A DNA stretch of 64,000 nucleotides from Microvelia longipes (taxonomy: Eukaryota > Arthropoda > Insecta > Hemiptera > Veliidae). This document shows positions 1 through 13,500 of this stretch, piece after piece. Location: NCBI GenBank assembly GCA_018340805.1, contig JACMZG010000008.1:27352411-27416410 (forward strand). Direction: 5' to 3'. The number at the start of each line of letters is the position of its first letter. Positions within the stretch are counted from its first letter, which is position 1. The position numbers and the translations under genes were made by a program. The notes beneath the pieces were generated by a model, which saw only the letters and a program-made list of their open reading frames with translations, had not been told where the DNA came from and did no database searches.

Positions 1-16
1 ATCCCTCTGAATAAAC

Positions 17-1753
17 ATGTTAAAAGAACCTTACATTTATGCTGATATGTCTGATTATAATCAGACAAAGGCTAACTTTGCCATATTTCATATCAATATT
101 CAAGGTTACAACTCAAACTTTGATCAATTTATCACTGAACTTCAAACACTTGAATGCTTACCAACTATAATAATTCTCTCAGAAACACATCTAACTAACA
201 AAAACCAAATAGTTCCTCTGAAAGGATACAAAGCGTATCATATTGAACACCGACATTCTACCTGGGACGCTCTAGCTATTTATATAAAGGAATGCGTTGA
301 AGAAACAAGTCTACAAAATTTAGAATGTAACTTTTCTAATTCAGTCCTTTTAAAATTTAAAATTAAAAATGAAAACTATGCAGCAGTTATCACTTACAGA
401 AAACCCAGTCTAAGCAAAACATTATTTATCAACGAAATTAGAACAATCCTCTCATCAATTAAAACCAATAAGAAGTTATTCATTGGAGATATCAATATAA
501 ACATTAGAAATTGTAGGGACATAAACAGCAGTGAGCAACTTTCCAACACAGCATTAGATTACATTGCAGCTCTTAGTGAGGTTGGCATGTATCCTAAAAT
601 AGACAAAACTACAAGAGAGGCCTCCTCGTCATGTATAGATCATGTGTTCACTAATTTTGTGGAAGGCAGAGCTGGTATTATACATAGTTATATTTCAGAT
701 CATTACATCATAAATTTTGATTTGGCACAAAAATATAAACAAACCAACAACTCCAAAAACACAGTTTTAAAATCTCACACAATAGATTATGACAAACTAA
801 ACTGCAAACTTGAAAACGCCGATTGGACTGGAGTAGCTAATAGCAATAATATTAATGAGGCAGTGGGTAATTTTATAACATTCTTAAATCAACATATACT
901 GGAATGTACCACAGAAAAATTAGTTAAATCAGCATCCAAAAGACTAAAGCCATGGATGACATCAGCCTTACTCAATTCAATACGTCAAAGAGATAAATTG
1001 TTCAAAAAGATGAAAAATGAATTATTAATTAAAAAGTATAAATTGTATCGAAACTTTCTCAAGAAACTAATAACCGAGGTCAAATCTAATTATTACAGAG
1101 AAAAGCTTATAAACTGCAATAAAAATAGTAAAGAGGAATGGAAAATACTTAAAGAAATTACCAACCAAAAAAATAAAAACACAAAAGAAATAGAATACAT
1201 ACTAGATAATGGACAAATAATTTCAACAAAAGATAACCCTAAACAGACAGCTGATGCCTTCAATAAACATTTTAATTCCATAGCAAAAAAAATACAAGCC
1301 TCAATTCAACAACCAAAAACCAAATTTACAGTTAAAGAGATCGACCACACCCTAACTTTATCTGCAGTCACTCAGGAAGAAATTTTGGAAATAATCAAAG
1401 AATTCAAAAACAAAAAATCATGCGGGGAAGACAACATATCTCAAACAACTATTAAACAGATTGCCAAAAATGTAAGTATCCCTCTAATAAGTATCATTAA
1501 CAAAGCATTCGTGTTTGGTCAGTTTCCTGATAAATTTAAAATAGCGATCATAACACCCATTTACAAATCTGAGTCTCCTCATGATGTTAACAACTATCGC
1601 CCGATATCATTATTAAATAACTTTTCTAAAATCATAGAAAAATGTATTTACAATAGAGTTAATAAGTACTTTACCCTAAATAAATTATATAATCCTAATC
1701 AATATGCTTTAAAGAAAACATGTCCACTGAAAATGCTATTGATTTCCTATTAA
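17..1753 (+). pseudogene. LINE ORF2, endonuclease and N-terminal RT part
   Basis: The 578-residue frame carries an EEP endonuclease: FHINIQGYNSN near residue 25, catalytic-type ILSETHL near 52-58, GDINI near 157 and SDHYIINF near 225. It is followed by the RT fingers motif [19 protein letters not shown] near residue 520. An in-frame stop lies just before the first ATG (TGA at 8-10), so the ATG at 17 is a plausible start, but the element may also be 5'-truncated. The frame is lost near 1712, where the reading continues in another frame, so residues after NPNQYA are not the true sequence. It would cut target DNA and prime reverse transcription if intact. Confidence 0.85.
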
Positions 1754-1793
1754 AAAATGTTATCAATAATTTAGATAAGAGTAAAAAGTTCTA

Positions 1794-2522
1794 GCAATCT
1801 TCCTTGATATTTCAAAGGCTTTTGATATTGTAAACCATAAAAGATTATTAGAAAAGCTAGAAGCTTATGGTTTCAAAGGCGTCACTTTAGACCTTTTTGA
1901 AAGTTATCTTTCTAATAGAAAGCAGTTTGTTAAAATTAATAACTTTTTAAGTGATGGTCTCCCTGTGGCATGTGGCATACCACAAGGCTCATCACTTGGC
2001 CCATTACTCTTTTCAATTTATATTAATGATATCTGTAATCTCAAAACCAAATGCCTAATAGGATGCTTTGCTGACGATACTTTCCTTTTATTCTCAGACA
2101 ATGATTGGCAATCTCTGAAAAACAAAGTAGAAACTGATTTATTATCTATTTATGACTGGTTTAACTTTAACTTGAAATTTAAAATAAATAAAACATGCTG
2201 GCTACCTTTTATGATAAAAGAAACTAATGTAAATATTTCTTTAAAATTCCATAATCACAAATTAGACGATAGAATTTGCAACTGTCAATGTATAGCTAAA
2301 ACTGAAACCACAAAATATCTGGGACTTTTTATTGATTCTAAATTAAGCTGGAAATATCATGTTAAAAATCTAAGTAAGAAGTTAAGCTCATATTGTCATT
2401 ATTTTTATTTAATTAGAAATGTTGCTTCTAAGAAACTATTAAAAACTTTCTACCATGCAATAGTTGAAAGTTGTTTATTATATGGAATCATATTCTGGTC
2501 AAGTGCAAACAAAACTCTTTAA
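1794..2522 (+). pseudogene. LINE ORF2, RT palm and C-terminal part
   Basis: This frame holds the RT core: FLDISKAFDIVNH (motif A), CGIPQGSSLGPLLF (motif B), CFADDTFLLF (motif C with the catalytic DD pair) and KYLGLFIDSKLSW. It continues the upstream frame after two frameshifts and ends at a stop around 2522; weak coding similarity persists downstream in other frames to about 2870. Catalytic aspartates are intact although the ORF is broken. Confidence 0.85.
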
Positions 2523-2889
2523 ATAACCTATTTGTAAAAATCTATTAAAAATTATGACGAGGAAAAGAAAGGATTTCCCTACACTTCAAACTGTTTAAAG
2601 AATCTCAACTTCTGTCTGTTAACCAACTTTATTTCAAACAAGTTTGTAGTTATATTCACAAAAAATTATGACAATTCCGTCTCAAAACACATATCCAACC
2701 AGATATCAATCAAAACACAATTATGGTAGAACCATGTCACAAAGAAATAAAAAATAACTCCATTATTGTAAAGGTATTAAATTGTACAATTCTGTCCCAA
2801 AAGAAATTAGAGAAAAAGATATTGATAAATTTAAGAAAAATATAAAAAATTGGTTGCTCCAGCAGGAGCAACTCATCCTTGTAATTTAA

Positions 2890-3130
2890 ATCTAGAGTTT
2901 AAAATTAGTCTGAGTATAGAATTTAAAATAACTTACTATCAACCATTAAAGAAAAGATAATCATAACTTAATAAAATAATAACAAACAAAAAACCTATTA
3001 AAAAAATAAATCAATAAAACAATACTAAAAAACCACTTTTTCAACTCTAATGATTTGAATAGATGCACAAGGATTATTTATAGTCAACTTTTTTATTATG
3101 CTCACTTCTCATATTATTAACATTAATTGG
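2890..3130. other. AT-rich spacer after LINE
   Basis: Very AT-rich sequence with A-runs, possibly the 3' UTR and tail of the preceding LINE. I see no gene in it. Confidence 0.4.
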
Positions 3131-6100
3131 TAAGCTATTTAATCGGGCTAACACGGATAGACCTCAGAAGTTCGCGCTAGAAAGAGAAAGAAAGTTAGCA
3201 TATGCTAATCGGCAGAATCCAGTTATAGTGAAACAGTAGGAACTCATTGTAGTTCATTTGTCAGTGAAAAGTATTAATTAATCTAATATAGACTTTAATC
3301 TTGCGGGACGAGGGCCACGCTAAGTCATCTGTTTGATGAGGATTTCTATTTTTTATATCCGATGTATGGACCTTAAATAATTTTATCATATTTTCAGAGG
3401 TATATGAAAAATACCTAGAATAAGGTTAGTGTCTCTAAGCTACGTCATCTCGTTTAGTCGCTTGAAGTAGATACTTTATATTATGTCAAAGAGACACAAA
3501 TGAACTGATAGTGTCTAAACGAGAATGATATCAGACCTGCTAAATGGTATTAAATAAAATTATTCAAGATCATTTAATGTATATATAAGAGATATTATGA
3601 CCCAATCTCTTTAATTGTTGTATATAATGTCATCGTTATATTGACTGTTTTTTGTATATATAACCAAGATAGCACCGGGACTATAGACACTAAAAACAGA
3701 AATAGATGATGAGTATAAAATAACTGTACCCAAGCCAAACAAACAGAAGCTTCCCTGGTATATTATCGCACTACAGATTCGTATTCGATCATACATAGCA
3801 TTGGTGTGGTACAATGAAGACCTGAGGTACAAATACCCAATTGTGGGTAGACGTGAGTAACACAAAATAAGCGAACCAAATAAGTATCTTATTGATAAAA
3901 AACGTATATTGACAATAGATATCCATTTTGGTGGGTATTAAAATTTTAATATATATTATGTTAAATATTAAACACCACTTGTCAAGCTAAAGTCCAGTGT
4001 GCTCGTTGGACTATTTCCTAATATTCGTGAGCGCATAAAATCTTAGGAGGTGAGAGGAAAGTGAGGAAGAGCTGAGATTTACAAAAAAGATAAAACAAAC
4101 AGAGAAAAAGTCTTTTAGCAGGTTACAAAAAGAACACTTTAAAGGAAATTCGTTGCAGACCATCAGTTGTTCCCACAATCGATAATATTTATTTTAAATA
4201 TTTTAGTGTTACCACTGTATAGTGATAAAATTATTTGATAAAGAAAATTCTAGTTAGAGTTATTTAAGGAGTACATTATTTATGTTTCTTTAACCTACAA
4301 TCCTAACTTGATTCCTCCTCTACTTAGTACGTAGGTAATAATTTATGAGAAGGAACCGAGAGTGAGTTATAGTCATAGAGACGCTCTGTGTAGGGCGGGG
4401 TCACTGATCTAGAAGAACGATATCTGGTCGCAGTGTGATCAGTTGAACTCTCTACATGTGTAGAGTGTCTAAGTTAACTAAACAGAAATTGATGATATCA
4501 CGAGCTCAACCTGATCTTCTAAAGGAAGTTTGGAGCGCAGAGTTAATAGAGAAGATTATACCAACAAGGAGCCAATGACCGAACGAAGACCACATGATTC
4601 AGTTAGCAAAAACAATATATAGAGTGTGACTATCCCAGCATAGAGCTATGTGACGTACATCTTGGCGGTTCGTGCAAGCGTTTCTCTCAAAGACGTCCCG
4701 AAATGTGAGTTACCTGGGGCTAGTCTTAGTGGAATATGTTATAAGAACAAAAAAACCGTAGATGTGATGTTCATCTTTTAGGTAATTTCATACTATCTCA
4801 AGTTATCCAAGTAGGTATAGACAGCACAAGAACAAGTTGCTAAATAAGAAAACAAAGAGATAAGTGCCAGGCCGAGAATCCGGATCTGGGCTCATATTAA
4901 AGTATATCTCTGTCTCTGTCAGTAAGAAGGCACAATATGAAGATACCAGAACAAACGTAACAAAGTGCATGATTGTCCCTATGCTATAGTGGTACTACGG
5001 CTGTTTCTGCGATGAAAGTGGATCGATAACGAGTGTCGTCACGACCGCTAGGCGAACCCACATATATATGTGTAACCAGTTGGCCCTACCAAAATGAGTC
5101 TTACAAGAGAATGCTGACTAGATCTTTGGCATGAAACTGGCGATACAGTAGTGAGGTACGAAGAGAGAAATAATGCCAAAACAAGAACTTCATAAATAAG
5201 ATTAGCATGAATTAACTACTCAATGAATATACCAAAAAACATACTAAAACCTTGTTGATAAAATTCGCTAATATATAAAAAAACATAGTATACCTCCAGT
5301 CTTAAATATAATCCATATGCGTAGGTGCTAGAGATATTAATCATTGATATGATGAGCCATTGCGAACGAGGGCAGAGCTACAGACGCACACTCTATAAGC
5401 GTACTACATTCTGTTGTAAGATATCGTTTATAAAATGGATTATATCAAGGATCAGCAAATAATACTACTAAGAACATTGACTCGCTAGAGATGAACAATT
5501 TATATTCAATTCTAGCACCTCGGTATGTTGTTATGTAATAAAATATAATTAATGTTGTAGTATTGTCTTGTTCAGACCGTGTATTACATATTACGACTTG
5601 TAATTTAACCCTAACCGTCCTATGTTGGTAGTCCCAGAAATTCGTGGCAGTATAAATCGATTACCTTTCCAAAGACAGACAGCAGAAGAACTCGGGAGGA
5701 ACCTAGGGAGGGTTTACGAACATGACTCTGTCGAGATGTGAGATAGTGAAGTAGACCCCATCGCCAACGCCAGTCTTTAACGATGCGCAATAGTTAGAAA
5801 AGCTGTACATCTACAAAAACTTAACTCAGAGAAAATTTCCTGAAAACAGAGAAAAATCACCAGGTATCGCATATTCCTGCGGTCGTGTAAAAGCCATGAG
5901 TGTTTAGAAGAAATAAAGGCAATTACGTAAGAGATTCAGTTAAGAAATAACGGGCGCCCTACCGTAACCTAGCCCCATGGGGGATTTAGGATGTTTATAT
6001 AGAGAATGGACATGAAGAGAGCAGCCCAACATGGATTCAGAAGCAAGCTCTGCTCTGCCAGCGACATTAAAAAGCATAGTAGAGAATGCAGGACCAATAA

Positions 6101-8870
6101 TAGAAAAAGAATGATACTACCTCATATAGTGTGTAACAGTAGGGACGAAAAAACAAAACCTACTGTGAATGTACTAAGTATTAACGCTCTGGTGATAAGA
6201 ATATGAACATCATTATGCATATATAACTAGTCCTGAAAGTTTGGCACAATAACGACAATGCTGTCTCCACAGCTCAATAACCCTATGAAGTAACATTAAA
6301 CCTAAATAGACTTTTTATGACTAGAGCAAGTTTCAATTGTGCTTCATATGCGTTGCAAACTATTAATATTGAGCGAGAAAGAAAAAGGAGCGCGAATAAA
6401 ATAACAAGTGAAATGATAAAACGAAAGATAATAAAGGACTTGAGAGACCGGAGTCCTGGCGACAGAGCGTCACTTGCACTATGCCTAACCTGACAGGTGC
6501 ACAGGTGTGTAAAATACAGCAGAAGAGTAGACCCCAGGAGGATTAATACGAGGGTATAATGCGCGCGTTGTAGCCATATAACTTGAGAGAGGTACTTGAG
6601 AGCAATGAATATTAAAGGAACGTGCCACCCAACGGACACATACCGACAGCAGAGGATATATAAATGGTTCCCTAGGCTAACGTAGATAAAGGCGAGAATG
6701 TGTGTGGATTGAATATTGCCTGTCGCATCTGAGTAGAAGTCTGGAATACCACGGTTCACCTAGTCGCTAACCAACTTTATGAAGAAATTAGGTCTCGGTG
6801 GCCTCGTTCTTGAGACACATTGCGGTATATCCTACACAAAAACTATAGTCAGTAAGAATAGGTTAAGGCGTGTTGACTGACCGCGAGAATCAGAAATGTA
6901 GGATTACTAAGAGAACGAATAAGAGTAGTTGATTCCTAAGATTAGCACATCTGGTGTGTGGATAGTGCTTATCATCATTATGTTTGCCTGGTTAGTCTAC
7001 CAATGATCCGCTGACGTGCCGTGTGGAGATGCATAAGAACGAGATAGTATAAATAAAAAAATGGAGAGCACTGAGATGAAGAAAGATGATTAGACTAAAA
7101 CACAATAAATCATATATTTAGGTAACAGTCAATGTAAATTAAGTTTGCTGTCATAAAACAGTAAAAAAGGACTATACAGAGGTGAGTGCAACATATAGTT
7201 AGAAATATGCGCAAAAGATAGTACCACATTGCGATCAACCGAGCTCACAGTTACTAAAGACTACAGGCTAATACAACACGAAAATATGTTTAGAATTTCC
7301 ATCTCTACCTCCGAATACCAAAGCCTACTCTAAAGCTTCATGTACCACGCATTGTTGCCAGTATTATTCGATTATAAGCCTTAGCTAATCGAAAGCTGAG
7401 TTAATTTAATTTAATATCTAGCTCTCGCCTCACATAAACAAATATTGAGAACTCTTTTAGGGGTAAATATCCTTCTTTCACGTGTGGGTAAAGATAAAGG
7501 GTAAATTATAACAAATTGTATAAAAAAATAAAAATTTGAATATTTATATTAATATTGTTTATTGTCTTGGTAGACTATAATATTTGATATATTTAAGGAG
7601 CATCGCAATATTTAGAGTAATCCACAGGCACGGAAGATGATTTGACTCTCTCAAAAATATATTGACGGTGATGGAAAAAGGACTCATACAGTATATATAA
7701 TGAGTCTCTGGACTGACAGGAAGCCCATGACATAATACGGACATCAGAGTCTTATCAGAGAGAAATAAAGTATACCCTATCAACACCAGAAAGGCACCCA
7801 GTGGTACGGAGCGAGTATCGGAAAGGGATGTTTAGCTACATACTTGCGTAACTTTCATGTGTGGGCATATCCTCTCGCCTAAGGCTCGTGAGCCCGGTTC
7901 CCAACATTAGCTGAATCCCATTACACGCTCTCGAATGAGTGGAAGTGTAAAGACCGATTAAAAATAAGTTCATTCACATCCCGTAACTGACCAGAAGTAC
8001 AATTCCTCAACTCAAAAATCGTGCAGTCTTCGAAACTGACCAATATTTGTTGGGATAGAAATTAGCGATATATAATCTAAACATATGTTTTTCTGGTTAT
8101 ACAGAGCTCAGCATGTGTCCTCGTATATGTTATATACAAAGGAAATTAAACTTTGATAGACTAGAGACACAAAGGCACAAGAATATAGTAATATAGAAAT
8201 GAGTACCATATTGCTGACGCAATTGTGTTTAGTGAATTTGATATCTGGTGTAAAATGTTACCTGCCAGCAGAACGTTGTATCCTCCGACACCGAGAAAGG
8301 CGATGGTGGCGTGGTGAAACAACGCTAAAATCAATGACCTCTTTTCACTAGGGACTTAATTCAGCGTCAATACACACATAGCTAATGCAAGTAAATGGAG
8401 GTTCTTGCGCTTAGAGGGATGCTGAAGTGAAGAAAGTGTAAAGTTAACAACTTTATAAAGAGCTTCTTCGATCCAGTTGTGCAACAGATGTGATCACATA
8501 TACAAAAACCTGAAAATCTGTGGAGCAGGTAAAATCGAAGCCTTCTAGTTTGAAAACCGCGTGCTACAGAACAAGGTTACCGACCTAAGTGCGACGATGT
8601 TAACAAGCCATGAAAAAAAAAATGAATCATTAGATATCTAGTGGTCCAGATGAACTTACAGAACAGTCAGCGACTTCCTAAATGCAGACATATTCAATCA
8701 ACAGAAATACGGATAAGAGACCCAACATATAGTATCTAATATAACATCCTAGCTGTTAATAAATAACCTATAAACTTATAAACGCGAGAAATGAAAATAA
8801 TAAACACCATGTACTCTAAGAATATCAGAGCCAAAATTTCACATAGTCTTAGCCAGTAGAAACGTATAGA
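3131..8870. other. Compositionally distinct block of unknown origin
   Basis: About 5.7 kb with visibly higher GC (sample lines range from roughly 33% to 53%), few long A/T runs, plus-strand purine excess and normal-looking CpG frequency, unlike the AT-rich DNA on either side. Stops are dense in all frames; the longest frame is 158 codons on the minus strand (6283-6759) with no family resemblance. I found no terminal repeats, tandem repeats, transposon motifs or dynein exons in it. Candidates are a badly decayed insertion, foreign DNA, or an assembly or gap-filling artefact. Edges are judged by eye to within about 100 bases. Confidence 0.5.
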
Positions 8871-9174
8871 GTAACAAATATACCAGAGTTACATGACTCC
8901 ATATGCAGTTTGAGAACCCATAAGTAATATATCCTCCTAAAAAATTTAAGTAAAAACCATTAATAAATAAATCTCCAAGATTAAATGTACTAAGATGGAA
9001 TAAGCCCAATAAATAATAATAATTTATAATTCTACCTGTTAAATGTCCCCTGAACATAGTTATTTTAAGATGAATTCAATAAAGAAAAACATAATAACTA
9101 TGAATTTGCTACAAACAATTTATATTCATGAACATTATGGAAATATTAATTTCTTTTATTAAGAGAACTAAGGC

Positions 9175-9196
9175 GCCCCCCCCCCCCAAAAAAAAT
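9175..9196. repeat. Homopolymer pair C12 then A9
   Basis: A run of about 12-13 C directly followed by 9 A, within the intron upstream of the first dynein exon. Likely length-variable and prone to sequencing error. Confidence 0.8.
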
Positions 9197-9488
9197 TTAC
9201 AAATTATCTATGTTATGTAAAAGATTATTATAAATCAAAAAGGTTTTGATTTCATATAAATAGTCAACATTATCATATTATTATGTGTTTATGGTTTTAA
9301 AAAAACGTAGTAGTATAAAAAGGCTACCAGCAAAGTACCTATGAATACTATAGATAGGAATTACTATAAATTAATTTTATAATTTATTCATTTTCCTGTT
9401 ATTTACATACATTTTACATTATATTATGTTAAAATACCTTATGCTTATAAAGTAATGTATTATAATTATTGATTTATTGATTTTTTAG

Positions 9489-9628
9489 ACCTGGTCTAAA
9501 ATGACAGTTCAAGTTATTCCTCATACTAAAGGAGGCGAAGACAGGGGTTACATATTAGGAGATATTAGTGAAATTATCTTGACTTTAGACGATCATTGTA
9601 TGAATCTTCAGAGTATGGGAGGATCTCA
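9489..9628 (+). CDS. DNAH10: Dynein heavy chain exon 1 in window
   Basis: Acceptor ttttttag precedes the exon and donor gtaagt follows. The frame begins TWSKMTVQV and includes [17 protein letters not shown], a DHC_N2 linker segment. Exon length is 140 with two bases of a split Gln codon (CA|A) carried into the next exon. Preceding exons are not visible in the window. Confidence 0.9.
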
Positions 9629-10392
9629 GTAAGTAGTTTCAATTATTTTTAACAGTGCTAATGTGTTAAACTTTGTAGAAAGTAACTTATAATTAAATTG
9701 TTTGTTAAAAAACTAAATTTTAATTTCTTGATAAATACAAATTTGAATTATTTCTTGTTTAATATAAAATCCAGTTATATTTGTCTATTATGCCACAATT
9801 GTATATTATGGTTTTGTGTGGAAATTGCTTTATTATTGTACAAATGTTTGTCACTAATTTGTAGGGGTATAATAACATCTGTTCTACTTCACCTGTTAAC
9901 TAACTTAATAGTAACATCATTTCTGACCTGTAGATATGAATAAGGAATCTGTATCAAGATTATGATGCATATAGAAACAATCAAAATGTGTAATTTATTT
10001 AACCTATAAATGTCACCTTGTAAAAGAACTATGTAATAAATTGATTAGATAATATATATGATGAGTCATAAATAAAGATCTTAGTCTGTTAGAGAATCAT
10101 TTTAGCTATTATTGTATTATAATGCCTTGTATAATTTTAACCTCATTTTAATTTATTTAGATTTGTGGGTCCCTTCCTTGGTGAGATTCTTGACTGGGAT
10201 AAGAAACTCTCAACAGTCAGTGAAGTTATTACTGATTGGCTATTACTCCAGAGAAAGTGGATGTACCTAGAGGGGATATTTGTTGGAGGTGATATTAGAA
10301 CTCAGCTTCCTGAAGAAGCTAGGAAGTTCGTTGATATTGATCGAGCTTTCAAAAGGGTAATTTACAATATTTTGTCTCTAAAAAACTTTATA

Positions 10393-10449
<57 letters not shown>

Positions 10450-10463
10450 TATACATTATATAT

Positions 10464-10504
<41 letters not shown>

Positions 10505-13500
10505 TATATATATGTATACATATATATACATATGTATGTGTGTATGTATGGATAGAACAGGTACAGAATACTACATACTGCTGCAGATAATATAAAATAG
10601 CATAATATTTATAGTTATTAAGCTATAACTGGACTACTTACTTTTCTTATTTATACCACATGTATATGGGAAATAATTAAAAACCTGCAACCAGGATTCC
10701 ACCTGAATTGTCTGTTTCAGGTGTTTTTAAAACCAACTGAGTTGTTTTTACTAAGTTGTCTACCCGTATGTAAAACTTAAAAGTCGGAACAGTGGCGTAG
10801 ACTTATCTGACCTACTTTATAATTACAAATAATTTCTAACCTATGGGTAGCCTAAAGAAATGTTTAGAAGCCTTAACAACCCTAGGTTCCATTACTTTGG
10901 TTCAAGTAGGTCATAATTTACTTGGAGAAAAGACTTTATCCAACCTTTATTTTTAATAAGTCTATTCATACATTTTTTAGATGATGAATGAAGCCTATCA
11001 AGTAAAGTTAGTTGTTCCACTTTGCACTGTGCAAGGAAGGCAAACTGAAATCAGAGGCCTCACTGATGGCTTAGAGAAATGTCAGAAAGCTCTGAGTGAT
11101 TATTTAGATTCAAAGAGAACTACATTTCCCAGATTTTTCTTTCTTTCTGACGATGAACTTCTTGCTATTCTTGGTAACAAACATCCATCAGGAATCCAAG
11201 AACACATCGTTAAAGTAAGTCATATTCAAATATTTTTGCTTAAACTTGTTGAATTAAACATAAATAATGAATGAGTAAAATAAAAAACCTTATTTCATTG
11301 AACTGAACAATATGTTAAGAAATACTTATAAAAATAGTTTTAGGTAACTATTTTTCAATACAACTATTTACAAATATACTTGCTAACTAAAATTAATGCA
11401 CATTTTCTTTAATTTACAATTGAGCATATTTGTAAAAATAATGATATTATATAATGATAATATAATCAATAATAATTACGATAGTAAATTATTTAAAATA
11501 TTTTTTGCATGATTCAGTTGGTTTAATTTCAGCTTAATGAAAATATTAATTGATATATTATTCAATGAATTAATAAATACATTAATATAATATACAAATA
11601 TAATGATAGCTCATTCTGCGGAGAAGGTGGAGTGAAGAGAAAAGGGATGGGGTTGGTTAAGCAGACAAAAGTATTGACAATCTCTGCTTTAATTTCTTAT
11701 TTAGCTATCAATCTGGCTAGCCGCTATACCATATGCTGCTACTTACTCTACCTAGGGAGGGAAGTATCATTTACTGCGTGTATATATAGAACTTGGATTG
11801 TTGGAAATCCTTTGGTCATCTCTACCCTACCGGTAGAAGAGGACATGACTAAGTAAGATATATAGAAACTTACAACTCAAGGAGTAGGTAAAAAATTCAT
11901 TAATACCCTATGCTGTACCTGTTCTGTACGGCTTACAACTACAGAAACAGTGGGAACTGGAAGATCCCTGACTATTAAGAGTTACTCTAAAATATTGAAT
12001 TTTTATCTAAAATATTAAATTTGAACTCAGTCTCATACTATCTATGACTCTGCATTACATGACCAACCACTAACTGAATTAAAATTAACAAGTTAATAAC
12101 TAGATGGAAATATATAATTATTTTTTAGACGTTTGTCTATGTGCTGGAGGGTTAATCCATTCTATTATTTCTTTTTTGTAATCTTTATAGTATAAGTTAG
12201 TTTTAATATGATCAGGTAGTGTATTAAAAGATGGTCCCTCACAAAAGCCTGACGCTGCAACATATGTTTACATTTAAATGTTTTTACCTTTTCTATTTGT
12301 TTTATTTTCTTAGTATCTAGTGAGATCATGATTAATATAGTCTTTTTTTCATTACAATATTTAGTGGCACTGTTTAGTCAATAATTTTTTTACTGTGAGG
12401 AAACTGGAAAGTCTCTAAATAACTGGTCTGTGGGGTAAAGTCTTTGTTTTTTGAGAATAGTTTTTTTATCACGGCTTTCTGTGCTATTCTAATGAGTATA
12501 AGTGTGTAGGGTTAGCAGAACCCCATCCAATTATACCGTAGCTGAGAACAGATTCCACTAAAGCATGGTAAATCCTTTTTTCATTAAGATTTGTCGCAGA
12601 ATTCTCTTAGGGATCTGAATAGTAAATAAATTTTCGAATTTTGTTAGTAATATTTTTGATGTTCGTTTTCCATGTCAGATTCTGGTCTATGGTTACTCCT
12701 AAATATTTGATGGATGAAACTCTGTCTATTGAAGTGCAGTTGCAATTTGAGTCTGTATGGTATTTAGTCGGCTGCACTTACAGTCGTGTATTTTGAGTTT
12801 ATTAGTCTGCGTAGTTGTCCTGTTTTTGAGATTGAAAAGGTTATAAATTTAGTTTATGAGAACCATTTACTTATGAGAGATAGTTGTTGTTCAACATGAG
12901 AATTAGTTGTTGCCAAGTTTCTTTTTCTGTGAAAATAATAAACAAGTGTCGTCTGCAAAACCAATTATTTCCCCTAAGAAATTTGGAATGTTGTATAGGT
13001 CATTTATATAAGTTAGAAATAATTTAGGAGATAAAACAGTTCCCTGTGGGGTTCCTGTATTTAATGTTGTCGAATAACTAAGTTGATTAAGTAGTTCAAC
13101 TTGTTGTTGTCGGTTAGTAATGTAGTCGGTCAGTAAATCTAACACTTTACCTCTAATGCCGTAGTATTGCAGTTTTTTATTAATTTCTTTTGGTCTACCG
13201 TATCGAACGCTTTTTTTAAGTCTAAGAAAACTGCAATTTTTTTTTTTTTTATCTAATTTAGTGGTAATATATCTGGTTAACGTCATAATAGCGTCGTCAG
13301 TGCTTTTATTATTTTGAATCCGTATTGAGTCTTTGGAAATATCTATGCTTCTCAAAGTATGGTGTAAGTCTATTTTCAATGCATTTTTCCAATAACTTAG
13401 CTGCAGCGGGTAAAAGTGATATTGGTCGGTAGTTCATAACGTCTGATTTACTACCTGCTTTAAATAAAGGGATAATAACAGCATTTTTAAAAATACAGGG

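Larger units (their letters stand above)
1..2890 (+). mobile_element. Non-LTR retrotransposon (CR1/Jockey-like LINE), decayed
   Basis: Sequence shows an apurinic-type endonuclease followed by reverse transcriptase in three overlapping frames, then an AT-rich 3' tail. The left end is cut by the window edge or lies at about position 1. Frame breaks near 1712, 1786 and 2520 make it inactive. No RNase H domain is visible after the RT, which together with the motif style favours a CR1/Jockey-like group; clade is inference. The 3' limit (about 2890) is where coding-like codons stop; no clear poly-A or target duplication was found. Confidence 0.85.

Noticed and set aside
6283..6759. 158-codon minus-strand frame in the anomalous block
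   Set aside because: Hydrophobic but without any recognisable motif, in a region of random-like composition where a frame of this length can arise by chance; no start context or neighbouring exon.
7559..7786. 75-codon minus frame
   Set aside because: No motif and located in the compositionally odd block; likely chance.
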